The notes beneath the pieces are model-generated. The model made no database searches. It had not been told where the DNA came from and was given only the letters and a program-made list of their open reading frames with translations. The position numbers and the translations under genes are program-made. Positions 51,022 to 59,500 of a DNA stretch of 64,000 nt are shown one piece after another. The DNA comes from Deltaproteobacteria bacterium (GTDB taxonomy: Bacteria > Desulfobacterota > Desulfobacteria > Desulfobacterales > Desulfatirhabdiaceae), in assembly GCA_016219185.1 (NCBI GenBank), contig JACRBZ010000097.1, positions 1 to 64,000 of the forward strand. The letters are read 5' to 3'. Every line of letters begins with the position of its first letter. Position 1 is the first letter of the stretch.

Positions 51022-52692
51022 CTAATAAGGCACCGGCGAATAAAGAAGCTGTTGCAGTGCCGGCATTCCGGTCAGTTCCTGAAAAAGAATCCTGGATATC
51101 ATATCCCAGACATTGGGCGGAAGGACAGGCCGGATTGAAGGATTGGTATCATCCGGATCGGTGAACAGGAAAAGCAGTTGCGTCAGGCCCGAATTCGGAT
51201 AACCCGGACCCGGAACCCACCCGTCTCCGTCCTTGTCCACATAGGGATCTGTTGCCAGGGTTTGCTCCAAATCGATCAGGGGGGCATTCAGTTGAAACAT
51301 GCGGTTCAAATCCCCGAGAATGTAATTGGCGATCAGCGCCTGTCCGGTATAACCCGGATGTACCCCATCCAGGCTGAAGGTGCCGCCCCGTGACCATTTC
51401 CGGCTCAAAACCCTGTCGCCGATCTTTACCGGCGCGGCGCCACTGAGCGTGGCGTTCAAATATGCGCCCACATCCAGCAGATACACGTTGGGGAAAGTCT
51501 GTGAAGCTGTTTTTATTGCCATGTTGAAGCTGTCGATGCGGGACATGATCGTTTGCTGTTCAACTGCCGACAGAATCTGGCCGGCCTGCGGAACACCATC
51601 CTTTTCAAGAATTGTATTGACATAGTCCACGGAATAGCCGCTCTCAAGAAGGGCATACATGAACGCAAACGTGAAGAAAGAGACCCGATCTCCGCTGAAG
51701 GGAGCGGTGATGGGTTCTCCGGGCTGTGCGATGCGCTGAAATGACGTTGGAACCGTGTAAGCCGGATTTGCCTGCCGCAGATAAAATTCGAGGTCTTCCG
51801 AATCAAACAGATATCCGACGGCGCTGTAGTAGGGAAGGGTCATCAGCATGATGGATGCATGGCCATAGGGCAGGGTATTTTCCCTCTGAAGGCGCTCCAA
51901 AATATGATTCAACTGATCCGTGAAATCCTTGACATCCGTAAGATTCCGATCGATCGCCTCCGGTGTGTAGGGTTCAAAATTCAAAAGCCCCTGAGCCTGT
52001 CCCGATTCCAGAAGGGCCTTTAGCTGTGGGGATATCTCCGGGGATATGGCATCCAGAGGGATGGGCAGATAGGACGGATTGCTGCCGCCGATCCCCAGGG
52101 CAGCCAGGCTGGAATCATTGTTTCCGATCCAGAGAAAAATCACCGAAAATGCTTCATCCGGTGCGGCTGCCTGCTGATTCATGAGCGTCAGGGCCGCATC
52201 GATCTGAGAAACCGGCTTCCCGGCGATTAAATTTAAGGGATACATCACTTTGTCATAGTCGTTCTGAAATTGAATGGGGGTGCTGCTGTCGCAAAGATAA
52301 TTGTTGCTCGGAAAGGATGTACCGGCGCCGACCCGTTTGTAGTATTCGATCCCTTCAAGTGAAAAAATATCAGCGCCATCGACGCCAAGATTGGTGGGTA
52401 TGTTATACGGCGTCAGGCGTTGCTCCTTATATCCGTAAAGGGGCTGGGAAAACTGAAAGGAAAAAATGGTTGAAAGGGATTCAACCGTCTTTTGAAGATA
52501 TGCATTCATGGTATTCGGCGTGTTGTTGGTTGCATCCATGGTGCCCTGGGTCAGGCTGTCTCCCAGGCCGATGACCTGAATTGTTGCCGCCGATGAATGC
52601 CCGGGAAGGGCTGAAAGAAAAGCGATTGCGACAATCATGACCAGGTAGGAAATTAACGGATTTCTTTTTAAGTTAATCATGTTGCTCACCAT
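51022..52692 (-). CDS. Secreted SGNH/GDSL-type hydrolase
   Basis: 556 residues with a signal peptide (cleavage near SSAATI, residue 36). Block I GLGDSLTQG gives the catalytic Ser, IGNND is block III, and DGVHPGYTG provides the catalytic Asp and His. Family enzymes hydrolyse esters of lipids or acetylated sugars outside the cytoplasm. Inserts make it longer than a minimal GDSL lipase. CAAGG precedes the first ATG, which is used here. It converges on the GGDEF gene with 22 bp between stops. Confidence 0.85.
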   Translation of the reverse strand: MVSNMINLKRNPLISYLVMIVAIAFLSALPGHSSAATIQVIGLGDSLTQGTMDATNNTPNTMNAYLQKTVESLSTIFSFQFSQPLYGYKEQRLTPYNIPTNLGVDGADIFSLEGIEYYKRVGAGTSFPSNNYLCDSSTPIQFQNDYDKVMYPLNLIAGKPVSQIDAALTLMNQQAAAPDEAFSVIFLWIGNNDSSLAALGIGGSNPSYLPIPLDAISPEISPQLKALLESGQAQGLLNFEPYTPEAIDRNLTDVKDFTDQLNHILERLQRENTLPYGHASIMLMTLPYYSAVGYLFDSEDLEFYLRQANPAYTVPTSFQRIAQPGEPITAPFSGDRVSFFTFAFMYALLESGYSVDYVNTILEKDGVPQAGQILSAVEQQTIMSRIDSFNMAIKTASQTFPNVYLLDVGAYLNATLSGAAPVKIGDRVLSRKWSRGGTFSLDGVHPGYTGQALIANYILGDLNRMFQLNAPLIDLEQTLATDPYVDKDGDGWVPGPGYPNSGLTQLLFLFTDPDDTNPSIRPVLPPNVWDMISRILFQELTGMPALQQLLYSPVPY

Positions 52693-52746
52693 AAAAAACC
52701 TTGGATGTTTATCAAAAGTTACCAGACCCTCCCAGCTTCGTATCTT

Positions 52747-52932
52747 TCAATGGACTTGAATAACTTCACATTTGCCTGGATAAATGCCTTCTTTGCATGA
52801 AGAACATTTGTGTATTCGGTAGACTTCATCAGAGAATGCTTCTGTTTCTTCCCCGCACAGGTAGCATTTCAATCTAAACATGTGTGTTTCTTTTTTTTGC
52901 GTCATCTCCATCCAGCTTTTTGATATTGCCAT
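52747..52932 (-). CDS. Small CxxC zinc-ribbon-like protein
   Basis: 61 residues; an ATG at residue 18 (MFRLKCYLCGEE) is an alternative start. Two pairs of cysteines, CYLCGEE and HKCSSCKEG, with 17 residues between them, form a probable zinc ribbon. No catalytic domain. AAGGAAG lies 11 bp before the first ATG. A possible DNA- or protein-binding role is only a guess. Confidence 0.5.
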   Translation of the reverse strand: MAISKSWMEMTQKKETHMFRLKCYLCGEETEAFSDEVYRIHKCSSCKEGIYPGKCEVIQVH

Positions 52933-53191
52933 ATGTCATTTTCTTCCTTATTGGCGCATAACTACGGCATGAGCAGCGAGCAACCACGTGGGACGGATTT
53001 CATCCCAGTTTTTGGTTGACCCTTCACTGCCCCTCATATCCTATCGTTAACGCTTACAGTCCAATGCCGTTGTTTTATTTTGACATTTTTTCGAGAAAAT
53101 TACCAGCGTTTCAAGATCTTTGTGCGTGGTTTCTCATATGGGAAATTTGATCAACCGATTAGTTTGACGGGACTCCTGATATCGAAATAAA

Positions 53192-53947
53192 TCAATTGGA
53201 TAATTGCACGATTCCCGATAAGGCTTCGGAAATTATCTTCAAAGTATTTCCGCCAACTTTTTTGCTGCACATCAGATATCTTACATTTCCTGGAGGCATA
53301 TCGGAAAATGCAACTAATCTGAAATCACTCATTTTAAAACCTGCCTCTTTGACAAGGCTTTCTGCTTCTTCAGGTGCAAGGATAAAATAATCACCACGGT
53401 GATTTTTGATCATGGAGATCATATTGACGTTTTCAGCGGTGGTTTTTATGATGGTTGGTGTTCCTTTCTCAATTATTTCATCCAGGAGGGCTCCATATGA
53501 ATAGCCGTCTTTAATCAGTAGTCTTAGCTGTTTATCGTCAAGAACTTCACCAAGGGTTGAGGCATCTTTTATCCGCATGTCATCTTTTCTGACAATGGCG
53601 ACCTGAGGCTCGTCTTTGTAAATAGTGGTCGAAAAAAGTGCGAATTTTTCGCGATCAGGATTTTTGAACCAGCCGACTCCGCAGTCACACCCGCAGTTTT
53701 CCTGAAGGATTAAGATTTGACGCTTTGCCGGGGTTGAAACCCACTGATAGTGAATTCCGGCTTTTTCAAATGCTTTGGCAACAGGATCGGCTGTCAATCC
53801 GGTGACTCTATCGCCCGACGTAATCAGATAAGGTGTTCTTTCATTGTAAAGAAGGCTGACCTTTACACATTCGTCTGCCAATGCATGGGAGCCAATATCA
53901 AAAACAATTGCCATTAAAAATGCAGCGATAAAACTGATAGCTTTCAT
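53192..53947 (-). CDS. Periplasmic substrate-binding protein (SBP_bac_3 type)
   Basis: 251 residues with a signal peptide ending near SHALADE (residue 25). The mature part follows the family 3 solute-binding pattern: YNERTPYLITSGDRVTGLTADP, WFKNPDREKFALFSTTIY and a C-terminal hinge region. No ABC-transporter permease or ATPase is near, so it may be an orphan receptor or a sensor-associated protein. The ligand is unknown. It stands alone between AT-rich spacers. Confidence 0.8.
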   Translation of the reverse strand: MKAISFIAAFLMAIVFDIGSHALADECVKVSLLYNERTPYLITSGDRVTGLTADPVAKAFEKAGIHYQWVSTPAKRQILILQENCGCDCGVGWFKNPDREKFALFSTTIYKDEPQVAIVRKDDMRIKDASTLGEVLDDKQLRLLIKDGYSYGALLDEIIEKGTPTIIKTTAENVNMISMIKNHRGDYFILAPEEAESLVKEAGFKMSDFRLVAFSDMPPGNVRYLMCSKKVGGNTLKIISEALSGIVQLSN

Positions 53948-54075
53948 TTTGATTCCTTGTTCTTTTTATGGTTGATACTGGTCAGTTAACCACATGAAAA
54001 AAACAATAAGAAAGCTGATCTGATGGCTCTTATTCTATTTCAAAAATGGGTTCATCACATTCTCTATATCTTTAC

Positions 54076-54630
54076 TTATATTTTTATGTACGTCCCATTC
54101 TCCTTCAGAATATCAAAAATGCCGAAGGTAAACCGGCCCGAAACCCGATCCCTGAAATAGTGTCTGAGGGTTTCCGTGATCACGGGAAAAGACAGTTCAT
54201 CCCAGGGAATGCGTTTCTCATCAAAAAGCCTGACCTCGAGGCTCTCACTGCCCGCTGAAAAATCCAGGTCCGTGAGCCTGGCCCGGAACATCAAATACAT
54301 CTGATTGATGTGACAGATATTAAAAAGAAGATATGGAGAAAGATCCGTAAGATGTGCCCGTGCCTCTTCAAATGCCTCCCGTTCCGCACCGGCATTGACG
54401 GTTTCCCCGTTTTCGAGATAACCTGCTGGAATTGTCCATGACCCCAGGCGAGGCTCAATTGCCCGGCGGCAGAGTAAAATCCTGCCCTCATGTTCGGGAA
54501 TGCAGCCCACCACCATCTTGGGATTCTCGTAATGTACGGTATGACACGCCGGGCAGAAAAACCGGGGACGGTCATCTCCGGGAGGCTTTGTTACGATAAG
54601 GCTGCTGCCGCAGTTACTGCATTGCTTCAT
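54076..54630 (-). CDS. NUDIX hydrolase with N-terminal zinc ribbon
   Basis: 184 residues. The first 40 carry a zinc ribbon (CSNCGSS and CPACHTV); then a NUDIX fold with box GYLENGETVNAGAEREAFEEARA at about residue 78-100. The zinc ribbon recalls NudC-like NADH pyrophosphatases, but the NudC SQPWPFPxS tail motif is absent. It hydrolyses a nucleoside diphosphate linked to another moiety; the substrate is unknown. Confidence 0.85.
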   Translation of the reverse strand: MKQCSNCGSSLIVTKPPGDDRPRFFCPACHTVHYENPKMVVGCIPEHEGRILLCRRAIEPRLGSWTIPAGYLENGETVNAGAEREAFEEARAHLTDLSPYLLFNICHINQMYLMFRARLTDLDFSAGSESLEVRLFDEKRIPWDELSFPVITETLRHYFRDRVSGRFTFGIFDILKENGTYIKI

Positions 54631-54891
54631 GTCGGTTTTTCCATTAATCGGGCAGAAGGAGGCATTATCACAAGAGAAGAATTGACTTATTTAAACCGCC
54701 AAGCGCCGGTACAGAGCTTACGGCACTTATTGTTTAAACTTACCGACATCAATCGGAAAGTCAAGAAATATGTGTTGGCGGATTTTGACTTTTTGCGCTA
54801 TGTCATTATTGTATGCCGAAATAAAGGTTTGGCGTATGACCCTGATGATTGGCAAGCAAATTATAGGCAAATAAATGTTGAGGATATACCG
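54631..54891 (+). other. Open frame without start, upstream of small hypothetical gene
   Basis: The frame of the gene at 54892 stays open for the full 260 bp upstream and encodes a protein-like sequence (YVLADFDFLRYVIIVCRNKG, then DPDDWQANYRQINVEDIP) but has no ATG. A GGAGG at 54657-54661 is followed by no good start codon. It is either the 5' part of a longer decayed gene or chance. Confidence 0.3.
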
Positions 54892-55107
54892 ATGAAATTT
54901 TTTCTTGCAGAAGGAAATCTTGGCAGTGGTGCTACCCGTGAGCAGGTGGATGCGGTGATTCAAAAATTGAAAGACAGGGGGTGGCATGTGGAGTACGGCG
55001 CCGGAAACAATAAGGCAGAGGATATATCGGAATTTGGCCGGGAGCAAATCCTTCTGGATGCTTTTTCGGATGATTTCATGATGTGTCTGGATGAACTCGA
55101 AAGCTGA
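54892..55107 (+). CDS. Small hypothetical protein
   Basis: 71 residues from MKFFLAEGNLGSGATREQVD with GAGGATATACCG upstream. Mixed helix and strand, acidic, no membrane segment. The codon pattern looks coding. I do not recognise the family. Its stop codon coincides with the edge of the MITE-like repeat that also ends the dynamin gene from the other side. It may be the 3' part of a longer gene (see the open frame just upstream). Confidence 0.5.
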   Translation: MKFFLAEGNLGSGATREQVDAVIQKLKDRGWHVEYGAGNNKAEDISEFGREQILLDAFSDDFMMCLDELES

Positions 55108-55220
55108 TGGCTTCGTAAAAAGTCCAATATCTGCGTTGAGCTTCATCCTTCGTCATTGCGGCGTACTACTCGTACGCCTCATTCCTCAGAATTTGCTCGC
55201 CTTGATCTTGAACTTTTTTC
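55106..55220 (-). repeat. MITE-like dispersed repeat, copy 2
   Basis: A 115-bp unit, reverse complement of the ends of copy 1 (17997-18131), lacking the 21-bp extra segment. Its left tip gatggcttcgtaaaaagtcc and right tip gatcttgaacttttttc are shared. It provides the last 14 codons and stop of the dynamin gene (55179-55220) and touches the stop of the small gene at 54892-55107. Confidence 0.75.
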
Positions 55221-56690
55221 TTTGCCATCTGTTGCTTTTTTTTCAAGCTCCAGAGAGGCAAGGAAAGGGCCCGGTGGCTCCATCACCGGTTCTCCCGGGC
55301 GAAGGGCTGAAAGCTCGTTGAGGGCTTCGCGGATTTCCCGGGAGCCTTTTTGAAAAACGGCCAGCATGGCTTCGTAATCTTTTTTTGCAATTCCCGATGA
55401 AAAACGTCCGTCGTTCTTTTCCAGGAAAGCGGCAACCTTGCCCTGAATCGCCTGCCAATTGTCCTGATGCGTCTGCGTCTTTAAGGAGATCAACATCTCG
55501 GGCTGTTCCAGTTGACTTCGGTGGAAGCGACGCGCCGCCATTTTCCATATCCCCAGAATCCAGACCAGAAAGAAAGCCGCGGACAAAATGCCTTCTGCCG
55601 CCATCAATCCGACCGGGTCAAGGCCTCCCAATATGCCAGAGACGAGCAGCGCTCCGATTGCGCCGCCGGCGCAGCCAAGGCTCAGCATCACACCGGTGAC
55701 AAGGTTTTTCATGCGGGAGCCTGAGCGTTTCCGGCGGTAATTCACCAGGGCTTGCAGCATTTGGCCGAGACGTTCTGAATGGGTTTCCACAAAGGCGGCC
55801 AGATGATCCAGGCGGTGTCGCGGAGCTTCCAACACCGCTTTTTTCAGCTCTTCCCGCTGGTTTTCCAGATAATGGAGATAGCCAAGATCGTGTTCGCGCC
55901 GGTTGCGTGAATCGATGCCGGCTCGCTGAGAATAGGTCAAATGGATCATGGGGATGTCTTTGCGGCCGGTGATCTGCGACAGGTTCCAGCACAGGGTACC
56001 GTAGACCCTGAGCAAGTCGTTGAGCGAGGCGCATTCGTCGATCCGGTTGAGCACGAAGAGCACCCGATCTTCAAAGGTGCGCGCCGGAAGAGTCTCGCGT
56101 AGGCTGGTGTGCACCTCGCGGATGGTTCCGGCCTTGTGCGGGTCAAAAAGTACCAGAATCAGGTCGGCGATCTGAGCGAAATCGCCGATGACATCCTGGT
56201 AATTGTAGCCCCTGTCGCGTTCGGTGACGCTGTCCAGCATGCCTGGGGTATCAATGATGGCCAGTTCCTTTAGAAAAGGCGAGTTTACTTTTTTCAGCCG
56301 GAAATGGGCCGTAAAACGCTGGCCGTGCTTTTTCATGGATTCAAAAGGAAATGCCGGGTCATTGAGGAGAAAATTGCCGTCGCGCTCCTCGGTTACGTGA
56401 ATGGAACTGTCGGGATCGGCGTTGTCGTCATAAGTCAGGATCGTGAATGAATCGTCGGTGGGGGCCTGGCCGGTTTTCTGTATGTCGCTTCCCAGAAATT
56501 CGTTGATCAGGGCCGACTTGCCGGAGGAATAGTTGCCCAGCACCAGCACCATGGGACGCCACTTGATGGTGGTTTCGAGCGGAACCTCGCTGTAACCGTA
56601 ACGCATTGCCACCGGCGTCAGGTGCTTTTCCACCATCTCCAGCAGTTCGGCGTGCAAGGCATTGATGTAATTTTCCCGGTAAAGCTGCAT
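55179..56690 (-). CDS. Bacterial dynamin-like GTPase
   Basis: 503 residues. Dynamin-type GTPase domain with G1 GNYSSGKSA (52-60), switch Thr in APTDDSFT, G3 DTPG (147-150) and G4 NRID (about 210). Residues 318-375 form two hydrophobic segments, then helices to the end. Bacterial dynamins bind membranes and act in membrane remodelling or repair, and often pair with a second dynamin; none is adjacent here. The last residues (SSRSRRANSEE) derive from the repeat at 55106-55220, so the original C-terminus was replaced or extended. Confidence 0.85.
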   Translation of the reverse strand: MQLYRENYINALHAELLEMVEKHLTPVAMRYGYSEVPLETTIKWRPMVLVLGNYSSGKSALINEFLGSDIQKTGQAPTDDSFTILTYDDNADPDSSIHVTEERDGNFLLNDPAFPFESMKKHGQRFTAHFRLKKVNSPFLKELAIIDTPGMLDSVTERDRGYNYQDVIGDFAQIADLILVLFDPHKAGTIREVHTSLRETLPARTFEDRVLFVLNRIDECASLNDLLRVYGTLCWNLSQITGRKDIPMIHLTYSQRAGIDSRNRREHDLGYLHYLENQREELKKAVLEAPRHRLDHLAAFVETHSERLGQMLQALVNYRRKRSGSRMKNLVTGVMLSLGCAGGAIGALLVSGILGGLDPVGLMAAEGILSAAFFLVWILGIWKMAARRFHRSQLEQPEMLISLKTQTHQDNWQAIQGKVAAFLEKNDGRFSSGIAKKDYEAMLAVFQKGSREIREALNELSALRPGEPVMEPPGPFLASLELEKKATDGKEKSSRSRRANSEE

Positions 56691-57130
56691 ACGTCAGGTC
56701 CTTTTTTGTGGTTGCCGTCTGAGTGCTTAATGCATTTAACTCTCCCATACTGAATGCATGGCGTATTGTCAACCGTTCAACAAACTTGGAAAACACAAAT
56801 TCCGCACCACCCTTCTGTAGGATACATGGGAGAAACTCCCGACCGGGAGAATGCCTCAGACAAAATGAAGACCATTTGTTATGGACAAAAAACATTAAAA
56901 AGGTGAAAATAAAATTGATATAATTGTACTTCGTTAGATATAGGTATTGGATTTTTATCTATATTAATTAATATATCGTCCAGTGCGGATTTGAAAGAAA
57001 AATTCATCATGGATGGGCATTCGTTCTTGCAAAGAAAGGGGAGATGGATTGTTTTTCAATGATTGCCTGTGACATCATTCAACTTTTTATATTTAAAGTT
57101 TAAACCAATCAAATCGGAACGGAGGATTAT
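56691..57130. other. Gene-free AT-rich region between dynamin and cytochrome genes
   Basis: 440 bp. Contains a small palindrome ctcccgaccgggag near 56835 and AT-rich sequence around 56910-56990 but no clear sigma-70 or sigma-54 promoter. The cytochrome transcript must start here. GGAGG lies just before the ATG at 57131. Confidence 0.45.
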
Positions 57131-58984
57131 ATGAAATGGAACAAACTCTTAATTGCCATGACCTTTATCTTGTTGGTATCCGGTACGGCGCAATCCCAGC
57201 CCCAGGCTCCGGTGTTAAGCGTTGTCGTTACCGGGACCTGGATTAACCTCTCCTGGACCCCAATCCAGGGGGCGACGGGCTATACCCTGTCTTATGCACC
57301 GATTCCCTATACGGGTATTGCATCCATCGTAACCGTGGATATGGGGACGCAAACCAGCCTCTCGGGCTATCTCTGGGCCGGGGCCGCCTATTATGGAGCA
57401 ATCCAGTCGCGAGACGCCTCCGGATTGAGCCTGTATTCCAACGTGGTGGAAGTCATCATCAATCCCTCTCCGCTCGCGGGGAATTTCCAGGTTTTTGCCT
57501 TTAATGATCTCGGCATGCACTGCTATGATCCGGATTTTTCCGTCTTCAGCATCCTGCCGCTCTTTAATGTGCTGCATGCGCAGACCATTCAAAAAGGGAC
57601 CGTTCCGAACATCATCGGCCCGGTAGTCAAGGTCACTTACCAGGGAAAGGCGGATGGGACCGGATCGATCAATACGACCAGCATGGGCAAAACGAATTTC
57701 TGGGACTATGTGTTGCCCCTGTTCGGTGAAAACCCGCCGGTGGACGAAGGCTTGCTGGGAGCAAAAATGCCCGGACCCGTGAATCAGCCTCAACCTTTTT
57801 CCTGGGCTGCCGGGGCGATAAATTGGTTTTCAGCCGCGGGCATTCCGATCACTGCCGTGGACGACAGTAATAAAACCAATTCCTACCCCCTGATGAATGT
57901 ACAGGCCCTGGACCCGACAAACGCGGCTGTCCTTTCCTCACTTCCTGTGGTGGTTCCCGTATCCAATGAAATGGCATGCAATGTCTGTCACAACACGGGA
58001 AGTGTCGCCGCCAGTCTTCCGGGCGTCAATTGGAGTCAGAGCGGCAATCCCGCGATTCAATTCCGGGAAAACATCCTGATTCTTCACGATTACAGAAATG
58101 GCACGAATCTTAACAACAGCCGGCCGGTTTTGTGCGCGTCCTGCCATTATTCTCCCGCGCTGGATCTGGGCCATACCGGACCGGTGGGGCCTCAGGTGAT
58201 GAATAAGACCATGTCTGCGGCCACCCACGGGTACCATGCTTCGCGGATTATTACCGGAACGCCGCCCAGCGGAAACGTCTGTTACTATTGCCATCCGGGT
58301 GAAAAAACACAATGCGCCAGAGGAGCCATGGTTACAGCAGGTCTGGTCTGTATGGATTGTCACGGCACCATGACTGCGGTGGGCCAGGCAACCCGGCGTC
58401 CTTGGACCGACCTTCCCATGTGCCAGTCCTGCCATACGGGTGATGCAATCAATCATTTGGGCACCCAGATCATTGGTCGTCTTGCCTATACCGACAGTCC
58501 GGATACGGCCACCCCTATCGTTGCCACCAACAAACGCTTTGCCGAGCAGGACAACACGTTGTATCGGAACAGCGTGGGGCATAACGGCGTGGCATGTGAA
58601 TCCTGCCATGGCAGCACGCATGCCGAATGGCCAACGTCACAGGCCAATGACAATCTGGCCGCAACCTCAATTCAGGGTCATGACGGCAAAATCATGGAAT
58701 GCACGGCCTGCCATGGTAGCGGATTGTCCCTGACCCCTAACGGCGGGCCTCACGGCATGCACAATGTAAACAGCCAGCTTTGGGTGAACAGTCATCAAAA
58801 TTTAGCATCCAAACAGGCCTGTGGAACCTGTCATTCAGCGGACGGAAGCGGGACAGTGATTTCCAAAGCCGCCGTAAACCGGACGTTTTCAGTAGAGGGC
58901 CGCATCGTTTCCATTTCCAAGGGCACGCAAATCGGTTGCGGTCTCTGTCATGAAAACGTGCTTGTCGTCGGGGGTCGAGGTTAA
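57131..58984 (+). CDS. Secreted nine-haem c-type cytochrome with FN3-like module
   Basis: 617 residues. A signal peptide (cleavage near AQSQPQ) is followed by a FN3-like module (about 24-112: APVLSVVVTGTWINLSWTPI), a conserved domain starting FNDLGMHCYDPDFSVFSILP known from multihaem cytochromes, and then nine CxxCH haem sites between about 280 and 610 (CNVCH, CASCH, CYYCH, CMDCH, CQSCH, CESCH, CTACH, CGTCH, CGLCH). It should carry electrons in the periplasm or on the outer surface. GGAGG precedes the start. The multicopper oxidase encoded next shares the N-terminal module. Confidence 0.88.
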   Translation: MKWNKLLIAMTFILLVSGTAQSQPQAPVLSVVVTGTWINLSWTPIQGATGYTLSYAPIPYTGIASIVTVDMGTQTSLSGYLWAGAAYYGAIQSRDASGLSLYSNVVEVIINPSPLAGNFQVFAFNDLGMHCYDPDFSVFSILPLFNVLHAQTIQKGTVPNIIGPVVKVTYQGKADGTGSINTTSMGKTNFWDYVLPLFGENPPVDEGLLGAKMPGPVNQPQPFSWAAGAINWFSAAGIPITAVDDSNKTNSYPLMNVQALDPTNAAVLSSLPVVVPVSNEMACNVCHNTGSVAASLPGVNWSQSGNPAIQFRENILILHDYRNGTNLNNSRPVLCASCHYSPALDLGHTGPVGPQVMNKTMSAATHGYHASRIITGTPPSGNVCYYCHPGEKTQCARGAMVTAGLVCMDCHGTMTAVGQATRRPWTDLPMCQSCHTGDAINHLGTQIIGRLAYTDSPDTATPIVATNKRFAEQDNTLYRNSVGHNGVACESCHGSTHAEWPTSQANDNLAATSIQGHDGKIMECTACHGSGLSLTPNGGPHGMHNVNSQLWVNSHQNLASKQACGTCHSADGSGTVISKAAVNRTFSVEGRIVSISKGTQIGCGLCHENVLVVGGRG

Positions 58985-59500
58985 TTCGCTTAGATATCGC
59001 TCGATCGGTTTTTATGGGATGAAAACCATGGGTTCCGACAGAGTGATGCTTCGGCTCTGAGAAGATGCTCTTGTGTTGAACCGACCCGGCCAGTTGCAAA
59101 CGCTCTCTTGCGCAATGCAATTGGCCGGGCCAAGTGCCAAAATTGACTATCCCAGAATTGAATACTTATTTATAACAATCTGACAATATGGTACTATTTA
59201 TTTATAAGACTGCCATATTGTGATAATGTACAAATTCGATACATCCCCGAAGTGGTTCCCGCCATTTTTTTCTTGATTCCTAACAAACTGATATCAATTA
59301 TATTTCCGATAGTGTTTTCCCAATATCACGATGTGGCACATTAAATGCTTGATATGCAACATTCCTTTTTACGGGAAATGTGCGATGGAAGCACTGGCAA
59401 CCGATGGTTTGTAAAATTTCACATGCTCTTGATCACAAGGGAGTATGCAAGCGTGACGTTTCCAATCAATAAATCTTCGAGAAAAAGAAAGGATAATGCT
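58985..59500. other. Intergenic region with hairpin, inverted repeat and promoter
   Basis: 516 bp. A 14-bp stem with one G-T pair (59085-59098 and 59116-59129, cccggccagttgca) lacks a T-tract. A spaced inverted repeat acaatatgg/ccatattgt lies at 59183-59191 and 59213-59221 and could bind a regulator. A sigma-54-type promoter at 59334-59350 follows. The sequence between is AT-rich. Confidence 0.55.
59334..59350 (+). promoter_or_regulatory. Probable sigma-54 promoter of the multicopper oxidase
   Basis: TGGCACATTAAATGCTT: a perfect TGGCAC -24 box and GC 10 bases after GG, with ATGCT in place of TTGCW. It lies 150 bp before the oxidase start; the spaced inverted repeat at 59183-59221 is at an enhancer-like distance. 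Confidence 0.6.

Noticed and set aside
57014..57030. Sigma-54 promoter upstream of the cytochrome (tgggcattcgttcttgc)
   Set aside because: The GG-to-GC spacing is one base too long, and sigma-54 does not tolerate that.
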